Positions 61,500 to 64,000 of a stretch of DNA of 64,000 nt are shown piece by piece; the stretch's first letter is position 1, and each line of letters opens with the position of its first letter. Under the pieces are notes generated by a model. That model was not told the DNA's origin. It saw nothing but the letters and a program-made list of their open reading frames with translations, and ran no database searches. The translations under genes and the position numbers were made by a program. The DNA comes from JAHIYU01 sp964476155 (GTDB lineage Bacteria > Krumholzibacteriota > Krumholzibacteriia > LZORAL124-64-63): positions 124,001-188,000 of the forward strand of contig CAYYYS010000001.1 of the NCBI GenBank assembly GCA_964476155.1. The letters run 5' to 3'.

Positions 61500-63986
61500 T
61501 CATACGTCGGTCTCCCGACGGCGCGGCTCGACAAAGCCGGCGCCGAAAATCAGCGCCAGCAGGATCAGCAAACCGCCCGCGGCGGTCACCGTCAATCCCT
61601 GTTTCAGGGCCGGATCGCCGTAGGCGAAGCGAACCTCGTGCTCTCCCGCCGGTAGGGCGACCGCCCGCAGGGTATGATCGGCGACCAGCAGGGGCGCCGG
61701 TTCACCGTCGATACTGACCGTCCAACCCGGCATCCACATGTCGGCCAGGACCAGGATCGCCGGTGTGGGGGGCGACGCGCGCAGCACGATTTCGTTCAGA
61801 CCGTCGACCACGAACGTCACGGCGGGCAGCGGATCAGCCGCAGGGACCGGCGCCGGGACAGGCGCCGCGTCCAGCCGCACTTGATCGGCTATGGGCTCAC
61901 GTCCCGTCCGCACCCCTTCAAGGAAAGACGGCAGATCGCCCGGCGATAGGGTCCAATTCGCCACCAGACGCGCCCGCGGCAGGGCGCTGCGGTTGCGATA
62001 GAAGACCCGCGAGCCGGCGATGATCGGGGCCCGGTCGAGATCCACGCCCAGTTCGGAGAAGCCGGCGAACACGGAATCCGGCAGACGCCCGTCGAAAACC
62101 ACGATCGCACCGCCCAGCCAGTTGGCGATGCGCCCGGCCGGCTGCTTGCGATCGTAGAGCAGACCACGGATGGTCTCGTAGGCGGCGAGCTTGGCCGCAT
62201 GATAACCGCCCAGGGACCTCACGCCGGCGATCATGCCCGCGCTCTCCCCGGCATCACGTCCCAGGGGCCAGGCGCGCTCGTGCTCGAGCAGCGTCGCGAG
62301 CTGAACCATGTCGGGATCCGGGCGGATGGCGTCCGCATGCCGGTCCCCCGGCTGCACCAAGCGGGGGGAATCGATCAGAACGGTAGTGCCGGCAGATGTG
62401 CGAGCCACCTGCTTCAGGGCGGTTTCGGGATGGGTGATGCGCTTGTCCACAGCGCTCAGATCGATCACGGCCAGGATCAGCAGAACCCACACCAAGCCAC
62501 GGGAGCGGAACCCCGCCCGTCCCAGAGCGAACAGGGCGGCAGCGGCGGCAGTCGCCAGGACCAGCCCGCTGCGGACCAGGTCCGCCGACTGCAGTCCCCA
62601 GGCGACACCCAGGATGGTCGGTGACGGAAGCGGTCGCTGTGCGGCCGCGGCCATTCCCTGCAGATGCGCGTCGTGCCATTGGTGGCCCACGCCGAGGCCA
62701 CCCAACACCATCACCACACCCAGACCCAGTAGGGCGACGACCACCCAGCGCGCACGGACCCGGTCGAGCAGGGCGAGCCGACTCGTTCCAGCCGCCGCCA
62801 GAGCCGCGACTGCGAACCCCGTCAGGATCAGGACCATCGACGGAATACGGAGCTTATTGAAGTAGGGCAGCCACTTGTAGCACGGCTCGTACAGTAGGGG
62901 AAAGAACCGTCCGCAGGCGAGCAGCAGGGCCAGAAACGCCAGAGCCAGCAGGCAGCGTACGAGCCAGCGCTCGCGGAAGGTTAGGCCGGCAACGGCCAAC
63001 AGTAGCGGCACGAATCCCAGAAAATTGGGATAGTCGTTGAACGGCATGAACCCCTGGTAGGTGGCCTGACCGAAACCCGCGTAGGCGGACACGGCCAGGG
63101 TCGGCCATTCGCGAGGCGAAAGGCTCCAACCGGTGGCGTAGTCGTAGCCGGCGCCGCCGCCGGTTTCGTCCGCGCCGCGAATGGACCACCCGGCATAGTC
63201 GTGAACGGGCAGCAGGAGGATCGCGCCCAGAGCCAGACCGAGCACGATGGCCAGTCCCACACCGACCGTCTGTCGCACCGGCAGGGCGCCCCGCGGTCGG
63301 GAGACCAACGCCGTGATCCAGCGCGCGACCACCACCAGTCCGATCGTCAACAGGGTGTAGTAGAGGATCTGGATGTGCCCGCTGAGAATCTGCAGCCCCA
63401 GCAGCAGCGCCAGCCAACCCGCCGCGCGGCGACCCCGGCCACGGAGTACCTCCAGGGTAAGGCCGATGACCCAGGGCAGATACATGGCGGTCATCAGCTT
63501 GGACCCGTGACCGTGAACCGCCCAGGCGGTGATCTTGGGCAGCATCAGCCAGACGGCGGCGCCGAAGAGCCGCGAGGACCAGGGTAGATCCCAGCGCCCC
63601 AGCATCCAGACCATGCCTATGCCGCCGAATAACAAATGGACCAGCATCCAGGTCAACAGAGGGAAGCCCAGATCGTCCTGAAGACGGGTAAGCAACTCGC
63701 TCGGTGGATAAAGAAAGCGGGTATACGACAGCGACCCGAAGGTGGGCATGCCGCCGAAAATATAGGGATTCCACTGGGGATAGGCGCCGTCGGCCAAGGC
63801 CTGGTTGCCGACCACCTGGAATGACGCGGCGTTGGCGGCGTCGCTGCTGCGGTAGATGTCGCCGCGCAACATGGCTTCCGGATGAACGAGGGCGACGAGG
63901 ACCAAAAGAACCACGACCGCCAGGGTCCAGTGGCGCAAAGAGCCGTCTGGCCCGAAACCATCACGGAATCGGCGGGTTGGGTGCAA
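61500..63986 (-). CDS. YfhO-like membrane protein
   Basis: 828 residues, a polytopic YfhO-type (GT-C-like) protein with about twelve helices. N-terminal: WTLAVVVLLVLVALVHPEAM, then the conserved luminal DIYRSSDAANAA, YPQWNPYIFGGMPTF and WAVHGHGSKLMTAMYLP. The C-terminal part is a non-membrane beta region (about 700-790) followed by one helix. YfhO proteins glycosylate lipoteichoic acid or other surface polymers using polyprenyl-phosphate sugars; that matches the adjacent Dpm1-like gene. TTG start at 63986, AAAGG 8 nt upstream. Start lies 14 nt from the window edge; earlier operon genes may be off-window. Confidence 0.85.
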   Translation of the reverse strand: MHPTRRFRDGFGPDGSLRHWTLAVVVLLVLVALVHPEAMLRGDIYRSSDAANAASFQVVGNQALADGAYPQWNPYIFGGMPTFGSLSYTRFLYPPSELLTRLQDDLGFPLLTWMLVHLLFGGIGMVWMLGRWDLPWSSRLFGAAVWLMLPKITAWAVHGHGSKLMTAMYLPWVIGLTLEVLRGRGRRAAGWLALLLGLQILSGHIQILYYTLLTIGLVVVARWITALVSRPRGALPVRQTVGVGLAIVLGLALGAILLLPVHDYAGWSIRGADETGGGAGYDYATGWSLSPREWPTLAVSAYAGFGQATYQGFMPFNDYPNFLGFVPLLLAVAGLTFRERWLVRCLLALAFLALLLACGRFFPLLYEPCYKWLPYFNKLRIPSMVLILTGFAVAALAAAGTSRLALLDRVRARWVVVALLGLGVVMVLGGLGVGHQWHDAHLQGMAAAAQRPLPSPTILGVAWGLQSADLVRSGLVLATAAAAALFALGRAGFRSRGLVWVLLILAVIDLSAVDKRITHPETALKQVARTSAGTTVLIDSPRLVQPGDRHADAIRPDPDMVQLATLLEHERAWPLGRDAGESAGMIAGVRSLGGYHAAKLAAYETIRGLLYDRKQPAGRIANWLGGAIVVFDGRLPDSVFAGFSELGVDLDRAPIIAGSRVFYRNRSALPRARLVANWTLSPGDLPSFLEGVRTGREPIADQVRLDAAPVPAPVPAADPLPAVTFVVDGLNEIVLRASPPTPAILVLADMWMPGWTVSIDGEPAPLLVADHTLRAVALPAGEHEVRFAYGDPALKQGLTVTAAGGLLILLALIFGAGFVEPRRRETDV

Positions 63987-64000
63987 TGAATCGGCCTTTC

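Overview
This is a GC-rich (roughly 65%), gene-dense bacterial chromosome segment with about 53 protein genes. Most lie on the minus strand in long, overlapping operons. I see no rRNA, tRNA, CRISPR array, insertion sequence or phage gene. The cell looks diderm: it has a lipobox thioredoxin, a DsbD, a probable outer-membrane protein and a secreted beta-propeller protein with a FlgD-like/T9SS-like C-terminal domain. Single-copy genes (groEL, uvrB, valS, recG, ftsZ, mraY) together with that sorting-type domain suggest an uncultured FCB-type phylum such as Krumholzibacteriota or Eisenbacteria. That placement is inference from memory of such genomes, not a search.

Layout. 1-2415 (minus): a GT4 glycosyltransferase coupled to a YqeC/MocA-like molybdenum-hydroxylase accessory pair, which runs off the left edge. 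2496-2675: a very large palindrome downstream of groEL. 2682-4664 (minus): groES-groEL behind a promoter and a CIRCE operator. 4917-7439 (plus): a GH13 enzyme, convergent with an alpha/beta-hydrolase-fold protein that lacks its serine. 9082-17390 (minus): valS-rodZ-uvrB-nadC-birA-coaX in one tight run. 17767-20466 (plus): a membrane PDZ/GAF/PP2C phosphatase and a possible 21-residue membrane peptide, ended by a strong terminator. 20540-23643 (minus): dsbD-trx-tlpA and a second, divergent GroES. 23720-25351: secreted FG-GAP and outer-membrane-type proteins. 25600-33241: mixed housekeeping genes (yigZ, a primary-type sigma factor with a basic histone-H1-like tail, a receiver protein, uppP, TPR, recG, rpmB).

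33264-53664 (minus) is a complete-looking division and cell-wall (dcw) cluster, read from mraZ: mraZ, a STAS protein, rsmH, ftsL, ftsI (with PASTA), murE, murF, mraY, murD, ftsW, murG, murC, ftsQ, ftsA, ftsZ, then two TPR genes. It has a canonical promoter before mraZ, hairpins between ftsQ and ftsA, and a 16-bp palindrome before ftsZ. murB and ddl are absent. 53849-63986 (minus) is a surface-polysaccharide operon: a YfhO-like membrane protein, a dolichol-phosphate-mannose-synthase-like enzyme, a GT2 fused to a degenerate sugar-phosphotransferase-like region, the beta-propeller protein, a FemAB/GNAT-type acyltransferase and a Wzx-type flippase, ended by a terminator.

The most unusual points are the 180-nt palindrome, the GT2 fusion with a secreted propeller in the same translationally coupled operon, the STAS gene inside the dcw cluster, the lysine/alanine tail on the sigma factor, the GroES paralogue with a disulfide-reduction set, the possible microprotein, and repeated use of TTG starts and leaderless-looking promoters. 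Gene starts were moved from the longest open frames whenever a Shine-Dalgarno site, stop overlap or promoter argued for it.
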